A DNA stretch of 64,000 nucleotides from Novosphingobium sp. Gsoil 351 (GTDB lineage Bacteria; Pseudomonadota; Alphaproteobacteria; Sphingomonadales; Sphingomonadaceae). Where the stretch lies: contig NZ_CP046120.1 of assembly GCF_009707465.1 (NCBI RefSeq), forward strand, positions 3,563,501-3,627,500, in the 5' to 3' direction. Positions 1-9,788 of this stretch are shown here, piece after piece. Every line of letters begins with the position of its first letter. The first letter of the stretch is position 1. A program made the position numbers and the translations under genes. The notes beneath the pieces are model-generated. The model searched no databases, had not been told where the DNA came from, and saw only the letters and a list, made by a program, of their open reading frames with translations.

Positions 1-624
1 CGCGCGTTCGAGCTGATGGTCGAGGACGGCAGCCTCAAGGTGCTGAAGATACTCAGCCACGCCAGCGCGGTGATTGCCGAGGGTGAAGTCGATCAGCTCA
101 CCGCGCAGCGCCAGATCGCGACCAGCGAGGAGCGCTATCTCGACATCATCGGCGCCAAGACCGCCGCGCTATTCGCCGCCGCCTGCCGGATCGCCGCTGT
201 GGTCGCCGAGCGCCCCGAGGCGGACGAGACCGCGCTCGACGACTATGGGCGCAACCTGGGCATCGCGTTCCAGCTGGTCGACGACGCGATCGACTACGAT
301 TCGGATGCCGACACGATGGGCAAGGGCCGCGGCGATGACTTCCGCGAAGGCAAGATGACTTTGCCGGTAATCCTCGCCCACGCCCGGGGCGACGAGGAGG
401 AGCGCAAGTTCTGGCGCGCCGCGATCGGAGGGCACCGCACCTCGGACGACGACCTCGCTCACGCCATTGCGCTGATCAATCGCCACGACGCGGTCGGGGC
501 CACCCGCGACCGCGCTCGCCATTTCGCCCAGCGCGCAATCGACGCGATCGCGGGCTTCCCAGCAAGCGCGGCGCGCGCGGCGATGATCGAGGCGGCGGAA
601 TTCGCGGTGGCGCGGCGGTATTGA
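1..624 (+). CDS. ispB: Polyprenyl diphosphate synthase, 3' part (5' end outside window)
   Basis: This is the C-terminal 207 residues of a trans-prenyltransferase that extends an allylic diphosphate with isopentenyl diphosphate, probably to make the ubiquinone side chain. The second Asp-rich motif DDAID (bases 280-294, after FQLV) is present and is the Mg-diphosphate site of the family. The later GKGRGDDFREGK and MTLPVI stretches are also typical of octaprenyl/decaprenyl synthases. The reading frame is open from base 1, so the start and the first Asp-rich motif lie upstream of the window. Chain length cannot be read from this part, so the symbol is by family likeness only. Confidence 0.9.
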   Translation, partial: RAFELMVEDGSLKVLKILSHASAVIAEGEVDQLTAQRQIATSEERYLDIIGAKTAALFAAACRIAAVVAERPEADETALDDYGRNLGIAFQLVDDAIDYDSDADTMGKGRGDDFREGKMTLPVILAHARGDEEERKFWRAAIGGHRTSDDDLAHAIALINRHDAVGATRDRARHFAQRAIDAIAGFPASAARAAMIEAAEFAVARRY

Positions 625-640
625 TACTGGTGTTGCGCGC

Positions 641-731
641 GATGTCTCGACTTCGCTCGACGTGAGCGGGGTTTGGGTTGAAGACTGAAGCATCAAACAA
701 GAGCCGCTCGTGTCGAGCGAAGTCGAGACAC
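641..731. repeat. Dispersed palindromic repeat, SSEVET type, full inverted pair
   Basis: Two arms of about 28 bases face each other across a spacer of about 33 bases. The core of the left arm is TCTCGACTTCGCTCGAC and the right arm is its reverse complement. The same core recurs near 17.5, 29.45, 30.05, 53.3 and 59.9 kb. Read rightward, the right arm codes for SSEVET and enters hrpB in frame. Transcribed, the pair would fold into a long hairpin between the prenyltransferase gene and hrpB. Confidence 0.85.
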
Positions 732-739
732 GCCGCGCC

Positions 740-3129
740 ATGAGCGACCTTCCGATCCAAGCGGCCCTGCCCAAACTTCTCGCGGCCTTGCGCGACCAAT
801 CCTGCGCGGTCCTCATCGCCCCGCCAGGCGCGGGCAAGACAACCGCCGTGGCCCCCGCTCTGCTCGACGAGCCGTGGTGCACCGGCACGATAATCCTGCT
901 GAGCCCGCGCCGCGTGGCCGCCCGCGCCGCCGCCGAACGCATGGCGGAACTTGCGGGCGAGCAGGCGGGCGAGACGGTCGGCTATCTGACCCGGCTCGAC
1001 AGCAAGCGTTCGGCCCGCACCCGGATTGTGGTGATGACCGAGGCGATCTTCGTTTCGACCATACTCGCGGATCCCGACCTTGCCGGAGTCTCCTCGGTAC
1101 TGTTCGACGAGGCGCACGAACGTCATCTCGACAGCGATCTCGGGCTGGCGCTGGCGATCGAGAGCCAGGCGGTGTTGCGCCCCGATCTGCGGCTGCTGGT
1201 GATGTCGGCAACGATCGACGGTGCGCGGTTTACCGAGCTGCTGGGCCACGCGCCGCTGATCGAAAGCGAAGGCCGGGCGCACCCGCTGGCGATCCGTTGG
1301 CTCGGCGCGCGGCCCGAGCAGCGCGTCGACGAGGCGATGGCGGGTGCGCTAGCGCTGGCGTGGCGCGAGGAGGGAGGTGACATCTTAGCGTTCCTGCCCG
1401 GCGTGCGGGAGATCGAGCGCACCGCCGAGCGGCTGGGCGAACGTCTACCCGAGGCGCTGGTGCTGCCGCTCCACGGCCAGGTCGATTCGGCGGGTCAGCG
1501 GGCTGCGATCCGTCGTCACGATCGCCGCCGGATCGTACTTGCCACGAACATCGCCGAAACCAGCCTGACCCTCGATGGCGTGAGTGTGGCGGTCGATTCC
1601 GGTCTGACCCGGCGCGCCGAATTCGACGTCGCCGCCGGTCACACTAGGCTGGCGACGCGCCCGGCGAGCCGCGCCTCGGCCGACCAACGTGCAGGTCGCG
1701 CGGCACGGCAGGGGCCGGGGAAAGCGTATCGTTTGTGGACCGAGGCCGCGCACCCCGGTCGCGCGGCGTTCGATCCGCCTGAGATCGCACTCGCCGACCT
1801 GGCGCCGTTGGCGCTGGCGTTGGCACAGTGGGGGACGCACGATCCCTCAGCTCTGGCGTGGCTCGATCAGCCCCCCGCCACCGCTTTCGCCGCGGCGCAG
1901 AACCGGCTCCGCGAACTCGCTGCGCTCGACGGGGAAGGGCGGATCACCGCGCACGGGCGTCTGCTTTCGAGACTTCCGCTGGACCCGCCGCTCGCGCACA
2001 TGTTGTTATGGGCGGCGGAGCGAGGGGCCGAGGGCGAGGCCGCCGAACTGGCCCTGCTGCTACAGGAGCGCGGGCTGGGCGGTCGGGGGAAGATCTCGAG
2101 GCGCGGCTCGCGCGTTGGCGGGGGGATCGGTCGCCGCGAGCCAAGGCCTCGCGCGATCTCGCCGCGCGGTGGGCCAGTTCGGCGAGGGGTTTGTTGCACG
2201 CGGGCGCACGCAGCCAGCTCCCTACCGGCATCCTCCTCGCTGCCGCCTATCCTAGCAACCTCGCCCGCCGCCGTTCGCCATCGGGCGAGGATTGGCTGTC
2301 CGCCTCGGGCCGCGGGTTTCGCCTCGATCCTGCTTCGCCACTCGCTCGCGCCGAGTGGCTGGCGATCGGCGATGCCCAAGGCGAGGCCAAAGGTGCGCGG
2401 ATCATGGCGGCGGCGGCGCTCGATCCCGCGGAAGTCGAGGCCTTGCTGGGCGACCGTATCGAGCGACGCGCGACGCTCCGCTGGAATGCCGACGAGGGCC
2501 GGGTCGAGGCGCGGCTAGAGCGGCGGATCGGGACGATCGTGCTGGGCAGCGCACCCGACCCCGCGCCCGACGCGGCGGCGGTCCTCGCGCTGCTCCGCGA
2601 ACGGGCCGATCCTGCGATCTTGCTGCCCCCCGGCTTGGCGGCGCGCTTGCGCCATGCCGGCCTCGATGCGGGAAGCGAGTGGCTCGACGCTCTGCTCGAA
2701 AGTCGCCGAGATCTCGCGATCGAACCAGCAGCGGTTGCGCGCGCGGTCCTCGACCGTCTCTCGTGGGACGAGCGCCAGCTGCTCGACCGGCTGGCCCCGC
2801 GCGAATACCTCTCACCCGCAGGGACGACGCACGCCATCGACTACGGCGCGCCTGCCGGCCCGACGGTCGAGCTGCGCGTCCAGGCGCTGTTCGGGCTCGA
2901 TGCGCATCCCGCGATCGGCGAGGGCACGCCGCTGCTGCTCAGCCTGACGTCGCCCGCGGGCCGTCCGATCCAGGCCACCGCCGATCTGCCAGGCTTCTGG
3001 CGCGGGACCTGGCGCGACGTGGTCAAGGAGATGAAGGGTCGCTATCCGCGCCACCGCTGGCCCGAGGAGCCATGGGCGGAAAAGCCCAGCCTCAAGACCA
3101 GGAACGCCTTCCAGCGCGGACAAACTTGA
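740..3129 (+). CDS. hrpB: ATP-dependent helicase HrpB (frameshifted as read)
   Basis: DEAH-box helicase of the HrpA/HrpB group. Walker A PPGAGKTT is at residues 28-35, followed by a DEAH motif in FDEAHERH and motif III SAT; the HrpB C-terminal domain ends the protein. The reading frame changes near 2085-2089: the first part runs in one frame to LLLQERGLGG and the rest continues one frame back with GEDLEARL. Adding one G to the five-G run restores a single 796-residue protein, the usual HrpB size. I chose the ATG giving MSDLPIQ; the open frame upstream is only repeat sequence. HrpB is dispensable in many bacteria, so a real mutation is possible, but a sequencing error is likelier because three other genes here show the same type of lesion. 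Confidence 0.88.
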
Positions 3130-3143
3130 ATTAGGGGGGCGCC

Positions 3144-3422
3144 ATGCCCGCACGCATCTACCAGCCGCCCAAGAACGCCATGCAGTCCGGTCGCGCCCGC
3201 AGCGATGGCTGGGTGCTCGAGTTCGTCCCCGCCGAGGCGAAAAAGCCCGATCCGCTGATGGGCTGGGCAGGCAGCGGTGACGTGAACCAGCAGGTTGCGC
3301 TCAGCTTCGTCAACGCGGCGGAGGCCCAGGCTTATGCGGCCAAGCACGGGATCGAGGCGAGAGTCATTCCGACCCCGCCCCGCAAGCTCAAGATACAAGC
3401 CTACGCCGACAACTTCCGATGA
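3144..3422 (+). CDS. NDUFS4-like complex I accessory subunit
   Basis: A 92-residue protein of the ETC complex I conserved-region family, the bacterial relative of the eukaryotic 18 kDa subunit NDUFS4, which alphaproteobacteria share with mitochondria. The family pattern is visible: an N-terminal ARIYQPPKNAMQSG, the core WVLEF, a MGW...SGD turn, and a C-terminal KIQAYADNF. It probably binds peripherally to NADH:quinone oxidoreductase on the cytoplasmic side. The start is supported by a purine-rich AGGGGGG seven bases or so before ATG. It stands alone here, with no nuo genes nearby. Confidence 0.88.
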   Translation: MPARIYQPPKNAMQSGRARSDGWVLEFVPAEAKKPDPLMGWAGSGDVNQQVALSFVNAAEAQAYAAKHGIEARVIPTPPRKLKIQAYADNFR

Positions 3423-3423
3423 A

Positions 3424-3574
3424 TTTCCTCCCCCCAGGGCGAGAGGATAGCGCAGCTTGGCGGCGCATCCGCATAGCAAAGCTTGGAGGGGGTCTGCATG
3501 ACCGACACCCTTCCAACCGCGACCAGCGAGCAAGCTAGCAAGTCTTCGTGTTCCCTCCCCCGGAGGGAGAAGAC
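3424..3574. repeat. Composite palindromic repeat of the CTCTCCC type
   Basis: Two short GC-rich palindromes, TCCCCCCAGGGCGAGAGGA at the left and CCCTCCCCCGGAGGGAGAAG at the right, flank a variable middle that contains AGCTTGGAGG. The same arrangement recurs at 60.9-61.1 kb before rpsF. No supported gene lies in the stretch between the NDUFS4-like gene and the SRP RNA; short open frames here only traverse the repeat. Confidence 0.6.
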
Positions 3575-3610
3575 AAGGTTGAACTTTGCCTCCGGCCCCG
3601 CCATATGCCG

Positions 3611-3702
3611 CGCCGGGAGTCGGGCGGACGCTTGCGGCCGCCAACCTGGTCAGGTCCGGAAGGAAGCAGCCACAACGGTTTGCGGCGGGTCGCCCGGCTC
3701 CT
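3611..3702 (+). ncRNA. ffs: Signal recognition particle RNA (4.5S-type)
   Basis: The universally conserved SRP domain IV core GGTCAGGTCCGGAAGGAAGC lies at 3648-3667, with GCAGCCA completing the asymmetric loop and tetraloop that bind Ffh. The flanks pair over a long helix: GCCGGGAG at the 5' side with the CCCGGC at the 3' side, giving a short bacterial SRP RNA of about 92 nt. A T-rich CTTTTATT directly follows the 3' arm and could end transcription. The protein partners Ffh (47.4 kb) and FtsY (42.6 kb) are in the same window. Ends are set by the helix and may be off by a few bases. Confidence 0.93.
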
Positions 3703-3745
3703 TTTATTCCTGACATTCGCCCGGCGAGTGCCTACCCTTAGACCC

Positions 3746-5443
3746 ATGGGTGATTCCCCCGACATCTTCGGCAATGAACCGGCGGACGAGGCAGAAATGC
3801 CCGGCCTTGGCCTCGACCAGCCGGCTCAGCCGCAACCGGCCCAGCCCTATCGCGTCCTCGCTCGCAAGTACCGTCCGCAGACCTTTTCCGAGCTGATCGG
3901 CCAGGAACCGATGGTCCGCACGCTGGGCAACGCGATCCGGCGCGAACGGCTGGCGCATGCGTTCTTGATGACCGGGGTGCGCGGCGTGGGCAAGACCAGC
4001 ACCGCGCGGCTGATCGCCAAGGCACTGAACTGCATCGGGCCCGACGGGCAGGGCGGACCCACGATCGATCCCTGCGGAACTTGCGAGCCGTGCCGCGCGA
4101 TTGCGGAAGGGCGCCACATCGACGTGATCGAGATGGATGCCGCCTCGCATAACGGGATCGACGACGTTCGCGCGATGACCGACGCGGTGCGCTATGCGGC
4201 AGTCACCGCGCGGTACAAGATCTATATCATCGACGAAGTCCACATGATGTCGAAGCCAGCCTTCAACGCGCTTCTGAAGACGCTCGAGGAGCCGCCCGCG
4301 CACGTCAAGTTCCTGTTCGCGACGACCGAGGTCGATAAACTGCCGATCACCGTGCTCAGCCGCTGCCAGCGGTTCGATCTGCGCCGGATCACCACACCCA
4401 TGCTGACCGAACACTTCGCGCGGATATGCGCTGCGGAGAAGGTCGAGGCCGATGACGAGGCGCTGGCGCTGATCGCGGCGGCCGCCGAAGGCTCGGTGCG
4501 TGATGGTTTGTCGATCCTCGATCAGGCGATCGCCCATGCAGACCTGGAAGGCGAGGCCGTGGTCACCGCCGCCAAGGTCCGTGAGATGCTCGGGCTTGCC
4601 GACAAGACTGTCCAGCGGCGCCTGTTCGCGACAATCCTTAGGGGCGAGGGCAAGGCGCTGCTCGATCTGGTCGCCGAGCAATATGCGCTGGGCATCGAGC
4701 CGTTGGCGCTGATCCGCGCGCAGATGGATCTCGTCCACCGGATCACCGTCGCCCAGCTTGGCGAGAGCGGCGCGCAGGGCGCGACCGCGGAAGAGCGTGC
4801 AGCGCTCGAAGGCTGGGCCGGGCAATTGTCCGCCGGGCAACTTCATCGTCTTTGGCAACTGCTGCTCAAGGGCCACGGCGAAATCGTCAGCGCGCCCGAT
4901 CCACTTGCGGCTGCCCAGATGGCGCTGCTGCGCGTGCTCCATGCCGCAGATCTTCCCGATCCCGGACAATTGGCGAAAAAGCTTGAGGAGATGGCGGCGC
5001 GCAGTCCCGTCCCGGCACCCGCCGCCGGTCGTACCGCGTCCGCCGAACCGGTTGCCGCGCTTGACTGGACCGCGTTGGTCGAGCGGATAGAAACCGCAAG
5101 GCCGCTGGTTGGTGGCGTAATGCGCAACTGGATTCGCCCGGTGGACGTCTCGCATGGCGTCCTGCGATTCCAGATCGACGCCGACTACCGGGCCGAGGAC
5201 CCCGCCGCCGACATTCGCAAGGCGCTGGAGGAGGTCACCCGCGAGCGCTGGCAGGTCGAACGCGGGGTCGGCGACGCGCAGCCCAGCTTGCGCGAGCGGG
5301 CTGAGGCCGAGGCCACCGCGGCGCAGGCCGCGCTGCTCGCCGATCCGCTGGTCAAGGCCGCCTTCGCCGCCTTTCCCGATGCCCAATTGGTCGACGACGA
5401 GCGCGCCTCGCCCGGCCGCACCCCATGGAGTCGCAGCGCATGA
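3746..5443 (+). CDS. dnaX: DNA polymerase III subunit tau/gamma
   Basis: Clamp-loader ATPase that loads the sliding clamp and couples polymerases at the fork. Residues 77-84 form Walker A (GVRGVGKT). The zinc module has Cys96, Cys110, Cys113 and Cys116. Walker B is DEVHMM and the SRC arginine-finger motif lies in LSRCQRFD. AAA+ domains I-III run to about residue 405, then an Ala/Pro-rich linker and a tau-type C-terminal part. Total length 565 residues. I chose ATG 3746 because upstream sequence is the SRP RNA gene. The stop overlaps the ybaB start. A possible frameshift signal at 4975-5026 is described in the findings. Confidence 0.95.
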   Translation: MGDSPDIFGNEPADEAEMPGLGLDQPAQPQPAQPYRVLARKYRPQTFSELIGQEPMVRTLGNAIRRERLAHAFLMTGVRGVGKTSTARLIAKALNCIGPDGQGGPTIDPCGTCEPCRAIAEGRHIDVIEMDAASHNGIDDVRAMTDAVRYAAVTARYKIYIIDEVHMMSKPAFNALLKTLEEPPAHVKFLFATTEVDKLPITVLSRCQRFDLRRITTPMLTEHFARICAAEKVEADDEALALIAAAAEGSVRDGLSILDQAIAHADLEGEAVVTAAKVREMLGLADKTVQRRLFATILRGEGKALLDLVAEQYALGIEPLALIRAQMDLVHRITVAQLGESGAQGATAEERAALEGWAGQLSAGQLHRLWQLLLKGHGEIVSAPDPLAAAQMALLRVLHAADLPDPGQLAKKLEEMAARSPVPAPAAGRTASAEPVAALDWTALVERIETARPLVGGVMRNWIRPVDVSHGVLRFQIDADYRAEDPAADIRKALEEVTRERWQVERGVGDAQPSLRERAEAEATAAQAALLADPLVKAAFAAFPDAQLVDDERASPGRTPWSRSA

Positions 5444-5778
5444 AATCGATGGAAGAAATGATCCAGGCCGCCCAAGCCGCCGCCGAGACCATCCAGAAGC
5501 AAATGGGCGAGGCGCAGGCGACGCTCGATTCGATCCAGGTGGAGGGCAAGTCCGGCGGCGGGCTGGTGAGCATCCGCTGCACCGCCAAAGGCCGCATCCT
5601 GGGTGTGTCGATCGATGACAGCCTTATGAAGCTCGAGGAAAAGGGCATCCTCGAAGACCTGATCGCCGCAGCCTTCAACGATGCCCGGGCCAAGGCCGAC
5701 GAGCGCTCCAATGCCGAAATGCAGAAAATCCAGTCGGGGATCGGACTGCCCGCGGGGTTCAAGCTGCCGGGCATGTGA
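5440..5778 (+). CDS. ybaB: Nucleoid-associated protein, YbaB/EbfC family
   Basis: A 112-residue small DNA-binding protein whose family forms tweezer-like dimers. The sequence has an N-terminal helix MEEMIQAAQAAAETIQKQMGEA, shown here only as a family-typical pattern of short helical repeats, then the conserved beta region with GGGLVSI and a C-terminal helix ending KLPGM. ATG 5440 overlaps the dnaX stop as ATGA, which is better than the ATG 15 bases upstream inside dnaX. The dnaX-ybaB pair is conserved across bacteria, often with recR next; recR is not here. Confidence 0.93.
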   Translation: MKSMEEMIQAAQAAAETIQKQMGEAQATLDSIQVEGKSGGGLVSIRCTAKGRILGVSIDDSLMKLEEKGILEDLIAAAFNDARAKADERSNAEMQKIQSGIGLPAGFKLPGM

Positions 5779-5783
5779 CGTTC

Positions 5784-5811
5784 CCCTCTCTCCCCCGGGC
5801 GGGAGAGGATC
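5784..5811. repeat. Short palindrome of the CTCTCCC type
   Basis: CTCTC and GAGAG arms enclose a C-rich and G-rich centre (CCCCCGGGCGGG) just after ybaB. It belongs to the same family as copies at 3.4, 35.06 and 61 kb. It could act as a transcription barrier between ybaB and lon, but it has no T-run. Confidence 0.5.
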
Positions 5812-5910
5812 ATGCGACCATTGCGCCCCAAACACCTTGCCCCCATATCCACAGCCAACTGACCGCCCCCTTGCGGCCCCGCGCCTCGCGCGCGCTATGA
5901 ATGGACGGAT

Positions 5911-8316
5911 ATGACTGCCACCACCCTCGTTCCCATGCTCCCCTTGCGCGACATCGTCGTGTTTCCCGGAATGGTCGTCCCGCTGTTCGTCGGGCGCGAA
6001 AAGTCGGTCGCCGCGCTCGAGGCGGCGATGGCGGCGGACAAGGACATCTTTCTGCTCGCCCAACTCGATCCTGGCTGCGACGATCCCGATCGCGACGATC
6101 TCTATGACGTCGGGGTGATCGCCAGCGTCCTGCAACTGCTGAAGCTGCCCGATGGCACCGTGCGGGTGCTGGTCGAGGGCAAGCAACGCGGTTCGCTGGC
6201 GGACTTGCGCGAGGAATCCGGCAGCGCGGGCGAGATGTTGGTCGCGCACGTCCAACTGCACGACCCGGTGACCGTCTCGGGCACTGAGGTCTCGGCGATG
6301 ATGCGCACCGTGGTCGAGCAGTTTGGCGAGTATGCCAAGCTCAACAAGAAACTGTCCGACGACGCCGGAGCCAACTTCGCCGAGATCGTCGATGCCGCTT
6401 TGCTGGCCGACGGCGTCGCCGCGCAGATTGCCGCCAAGGTCGCCGACAAGCAGGCGCTGCTAACCGAGGCCGATCCGCTCAAGCGGCTCGAAATGGTGCT
6501 CGCGTTCATGGAAGGCGAACTCGGCGTGCTTCAGGTCGAGCGTAAGATCCGCGGGCGGGTCAAGCGCCAGATGGAGAAGACCCAGCGCGAGTATTACCTC
6601 AACGAGCAGATGAAGGCGATCCAGTCCGAATTGGGCGGCGAGGGCGAAGAAGCCAACGAGATCGCCGAATTGCAGGCCAAGATCGACAAGCTCAAGCTCT
6701 CCAAGGAAGCGCGGACCAAGGCCACCGCAGAACTTAAGAAGCTCAAGGGCATGCAGCCGATGAGCGCCGAAGCGACGGTTGTCCGCAACTATCTCGACGT
6801 GCTGCTCGGGTTGCCGTGGGGCAAGAAGAGCAAGATCAAGAAGGACATCGTTGGCGCACAGGCGGTTCTCGACGCCGATCACTATGCGCTGGAGAAGGTC
6901 AAGGACCGCATCGTCGAATACCTTGCGGTGCAGGCCCGGACCAACAAGCTCAAGGGCCCGATCCTGTGTCTGGTCGGCCCCCCGGGTGTCGGCAAGACCT
7001 CGCTCGGCAAGTCGATCGCCAAGGCCACAGGCCGCGAGTTCGTCCGCCAGTCGCTGGGCGGCGTGCGCGACGAGGCCGAAATCCGCGGCCACCGCCGCAC
7101 CTACATCGGCTCGCTGCCGGGCAAGATCATCACTAACTTGCGCAAGGCCGGGACCAGCAACCCACTGTTCCTGCTCGACGAAATCGACAAACTCGGCCAG
7201 GACTTCCGTGGCGATCCGGCCTCGGCGCTGCTCGAGGTGCTCGATCCAGAGCAGAACGCCAAGTTCCAGGACCACTACCTCGAGCTCGACTACGACCTTA
7301 GCGACGTGATGTTCGTGACCACCGCGAACAGCCTCAATCTGCCGCAGGCGCTGCTCGATCGGATGGAGATCATTCGCCTCGAAGGTTATACCGAGGATGA
7401 GAAGGTCGAGATCGCGACGCGCCACCTGGTGGCCAAGCAGATCGAGGCGCACGGACTCAAGGACGGCGAGTTCGTCCTGACCCCCGAGGGTCTGCGCGAC
7501 CTGATCCGCTATTATACCCGCGAGGCCGGGGTCCGCACCCTGGAGCGCGAGATCGCGCGGCTGATGCGCAAGAGCCTGCGCAAGATTCTCGAAGGCAAGG
7601 AGACCGGGGTCACCATCACCCCCGAAAACCTCGGCGACTATGCCGGGGTGCGCAAGTACCGCCACGGGATGTCCGACGACGAACCCGAGGTGGGCGCGGT
7701 GACCGGGCTCGCATGGACCGAGGTCGGCGGTGAATTGCTGCAGATCGAGGCGGTGATGGTTCCCGGCAAGGGGCAAGCGCGGACCACCGGCAAGCTCGGC
7801 GAGGTGATGAACGAGAGCATCCAGGCCGCCTTCAGCTTCGTCAAGGCGCGGGCGCCGGCCTATGGCATCAAGCCCTCGCTGATCGGACGCAAGGACATCC
7901 ACATCCACTTGCCCGAGGGTGCGGTGCCCAAGGACGGACCGAGCGCCGGGATCGGAATGGTTACTTCGATCGTCTCGACCCTCACCGGGATCGCCGTTCG
8001 CCCCGACGTGGCGATGACCGGTGAGGTCACGCTGCGCGGTCGCGTGTTGCCGATCGGGGGTCTGAAGGAAAAACTGCTCGCGGCTTTGCGCGGGGGTGTG
8101 AAGACGGTGCTGATCCCCGAGGAGAACCGCAAGGACCTGGTGGAAATCCCGGCGAACATCACCGGCGGGTTGGAGATCGTACCGGTGAGCCATGTCGACG
8201 AGGTGCTGGCGCGCGCGCTGACGGCGCCGTTGGTGGCGATCGACTGGACCGAGCAGGACGACATCGCCAGCCAGCCGGCCCCGTCCCAGTCGTCTCCCTC
8301 GCTTACCGCACATTGA
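5911..8316 (+). CDS. lon: ATP-dependent protease Lon
   Basis: Cytoplasmic AAA+ serine protease for misfolded and regulatory proteins. The N-terminal substrate domain starts with [16 protein letters not shown]. Walker A is GPPGVGKT (residues 356-363). The catalytic Ser678 lies in PKDGPSAG and the catalytic Lys is Lys721 in GGLKEK. The protein has 801 residues, normal for LonA. The gene begins after a 132-base gap downstream of ybaB and precedes the HU gene, the common lon-hup order of proteobacteria; HU-type proteins are known Lon substrates in E. coli. Confidence 0.97.
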   Translation: MTATTLVPMLPLRDIVVFPGMVVPLFVGREKSVAALEAAMAADKDIFLLAQLDPGCDDPDRDDLYDVGVIASVLQLLKLPDGTVRVLVEGKQRGSLADLREESGSAGEMLVAHVQLHDPVTVSGTEVSAMMRTVVEQFGEYAKLNKKLSDDAGANFAEIVDAALLADGVAAQIAAKVADKQALLTEADPLKRLEMVLAFMEGELGVLQVERKIRGRVKRQMEKTQREYYLNEQMKAIQSELGGEGEEANEIAELQAKIDKLKLSKEARTKATAELKKLKGMQPMSAEATVVRNYLDVLLGLPWGKKSKIKKDIVGAQAVLDADHYALEKVKDRIVEYLAVQARTNKLKGPILCLVGPPGVGKTSLGKSIAKATGREFVRQSLGGVRDEAEIRGHRRTYIGSLPGKIITNLRKAGTSNPLFLLDEIDKLGQDFRGDPASALLEVLDPEQNAKFQDHYLELDYDLSDVMFVTTANSLNLPQALLDRMEIIRLEGYTEDEKVEIATRHLVAKQIEAHGLKDGEFVLTPEGLRDLIRYYTREAGVRTLEREIARLMRKSLRKILEGKETGVTITPENLGDYAGVRKYRHGMSDDEPEVGAVTGLAWTEVGGELLQIEAVMVPGKGQARTTGKLGEVMNESIQAAFSFVKARAPAYGIKPSLIGRKDIHIHLPEGAVPKDGPSAGIGMVTSIVSTLTGIAVRPDVAMTGEVTLRGRVLPIGGLKEKLLAALRGGVKTVLIPEENRKDLVEIPANITGGLEIVPVSHVDEVLARALTAPLVAIDWTEQDDIASQPAPSQSSPSLTAH

Positions 8317-8451
8317 TGCTGCAACGCAGCGAATCGTTGGAGCCGGTGCTGCGCCAATGCCGCGCAGCACCGCGCTCCCGCGATTAAACGTCGATTCGTC
8401 GCAATTGGCGCGAAATCGGGGATAATCCGCCGGTTTCACCCGTGTTAGGCT

Positions 8452-8480
8452 TTGACAGTCGGCGCGGCATCGGCTCAATT
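8452..8480 (+). promoter_or_regulatory. Candidate promoter of the HU gene
   Basis: A perfect TTGACA hexamer (8452-8457) is followed 17 bases later by TCAATT, with the HU start codon about 64 bases downstream. The -10 match is weak, so this is a proposal only. Confidence 0.35.
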
Positions 8481-8543
8481 CCGCGCCATCCTGCCCCGGC
8501 GATTCCGCCGAAATTTTCTCAACCAGCCTCCAGGGGGTTTCGA

Positions 8544-8816
8544 ATGAACAAGAACGATCTGATCAGTGCGGTCGCCGACTCGAGCGGACTGACCAAGGGT
8601 GACGCGATGAAGGCGGTTGAATCCGTGTTCGAGGCGATCTCGGGCGCGCTCAAGAGCGGCGACGAAGTGCGCCTGGTGGGCTTCGGTACGTTCTCGGTAG
8701 CCAAGCGCAAGGCCTCGACCGGTCGCAACCCGCGCACCGGCGAGCCGATGACGATCAAGGCTTCGACCCAGCCCAAGTTCAAGGCCGGCAAGGGTCTGAA
8801 GGACGCGGTCAACTAA
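8544..8816 (+). CDS. hup: HU family DNA-binding protein
   Basis: A 90-residue histone-like protein. It starts MNKNDLISAVA and carries the HU/IHF signature region GFGTFSV followed by the arm with GRNPRTGEPM, including the Pro that intercalates DNA, and ends in a short helix with FKAGKGLKDAVN. ATG 8544 was chosen because it gives the canonical family N-terminus; upstream codons in frame are intergenic. A purine-rich AGGGGG lies about ten bases before it. It has its own candidate promoter and a strong terminator. Confidence 0.96.
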   Translation: MNKNDLISAVADSSGLTKGDAMKAVESVFEAISGALKSGDEVRLVGFGTFSVAKRKASTGRNPRTGEPMTIKASTQPKFKAGKGLKDAVN

Positions 8817-8859
8817 GACCGATCGGGTTTGGCGGTCCTCGGACTGCCGACGCATATAG

Positions 8860-8899
8860 CGCCGCGCTCGCCCAATGGCCGAGCGCGGCGTTTGCTTTT
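8860..8899. terminator. Intrinsic terminator, HU gene and convergent lipoprotein gene
   Basis: A perfect 11-bp stem, CGCCGCGCTCG paired with CGAGCGCGGCG across a nine-base loop, is followed by TTTGCTTTT on the plus strand. It lies between two convergent genes and most clearly serves the HU gene. Confidence 0.85.
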
Positions 8900-8916
8900 G
8901 CAGGGTCTTGAGAGGC

Positions 8917-9759
8917 CTACTTACCCAGTTTGATCAGCGCAGTCGGCGCTGCCGCAGTGCGCGGATTCACTTTCCAAGCAAGCCGCCGCATGCCCGCAAC
9001 GCCGGTCTGCGGCCCGTCGTCGGTATTGTTGGCGAGGATCTCACCATCGGTCGCTACTGCGAACGCGCCGTCGAGTTCTGGCATGCCTTGCGGCCCGGTC
9101 TTGTCACCCGTCATGCCTTGCATCATTGCCCCCATCGGCCCGCCGTTGGCGCCTGCGGAAAACGCCGGGGCATCGATCCGTACGGTACCGTCGGTGCGGC
9201 GATAGATCGCGACGAACGGCGTGATCAGCGGCACCCGCTCGAGCGAAGGAAAGCTGAAATCGTGATCGAGCCGGCCCGCGATGGCGAAATCGACCACGTA
9301 TTTGCCGTCGCCCACGTACTGCACCGAGCGCCACCCAGCCTGCTTGCGCATCCGTTCGGCCAGTTCCTCGGCGGCTCGGGGATCGGCCGGGTCGATCCCA
9401 CCGAGCATCTGGCGCGCCATCTCCGCGTCCTGTCTTTTCTTGTCCTTCGCGGCCTGCTGCGACGACTCCCAGTTCTGGCGCTGGACGTCCTCGGTGTCGT
9501 AGCTGCAATTGTCGACGGGTTCGCCGTCGTCCTTGCACTGCGGCTGCGGCTTGAATGTGGCCTTGTCGTCCAATTCGTCCTGCGCCAACTTGCTCAACGC
9601 GAGGACATGGATGTCGCCCTTGTAGGAAAACGCGAATGTGCCGTCGCGTTTGACCGTCAGTTCGGAGGCGAACTTACCCGGAAGCAGGAAGCATCCCGTG
9701 GCGAGCAGGCAGAGCACTGCGGCGAAGACGACCTTGCCTCGAAACGTTTGCGGCACCAT
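8917..9759 (-). CDS. Putative lipoprotein, function unknown
   Basis: A 280-residue exported protein. The N-terminus has basic residues, a hydrophobic stretch and a Cys in LLATGC, so it may be a lipoprotein, although the lipobox lacks the usual Leu at -3. The mature part has a Cys-containing segment (QPQCKDDGEPVDNCSYD), a helical DPRAAEELAERMRKQ region, and a Gly/Met-rich GGPMGAMMQGM. I do not recognise a characterised family. I chose the start at MVPQTF because it precedes the signal directly; the frame is open much further upstream but that overlaps rlmB on the same strand. Confidence 0.75.
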   Translation of the reverse strand: MVPQTFRGKVVFAAVLCLLATGCFLLPGKFASELTVKRDGTFAFSYKGDIHVLALSKLAQDELDDKATFKPQPQCKDDGEPVDNCSYDTEDVQRQNWESSQQAAKDKKRQDAEMARQMLGGIDPADPRAAEELAERMRKQAGWRSVQYVGDGKYVVDFAIAGRLDHDFSFPSLERVPLITPFVAIYRRTDGTVRIDAPAFSAGANGGPMGAMMQGMTGDKTGPQGMPELDGAFAVATDGEILANNTDDGPQTGVAGMRRLAWKVNPRTAAAPTALIKLGK

Positions 9760-9788
9760 CGACAGACCCCCATTCGCAAGTCGCACAC

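Noticed and set aside
6460..8478. A 672-codon open frame antisense to lon
   Set aside because: Mirror of the Lon codons; no recognisable motif and no ribosome site.
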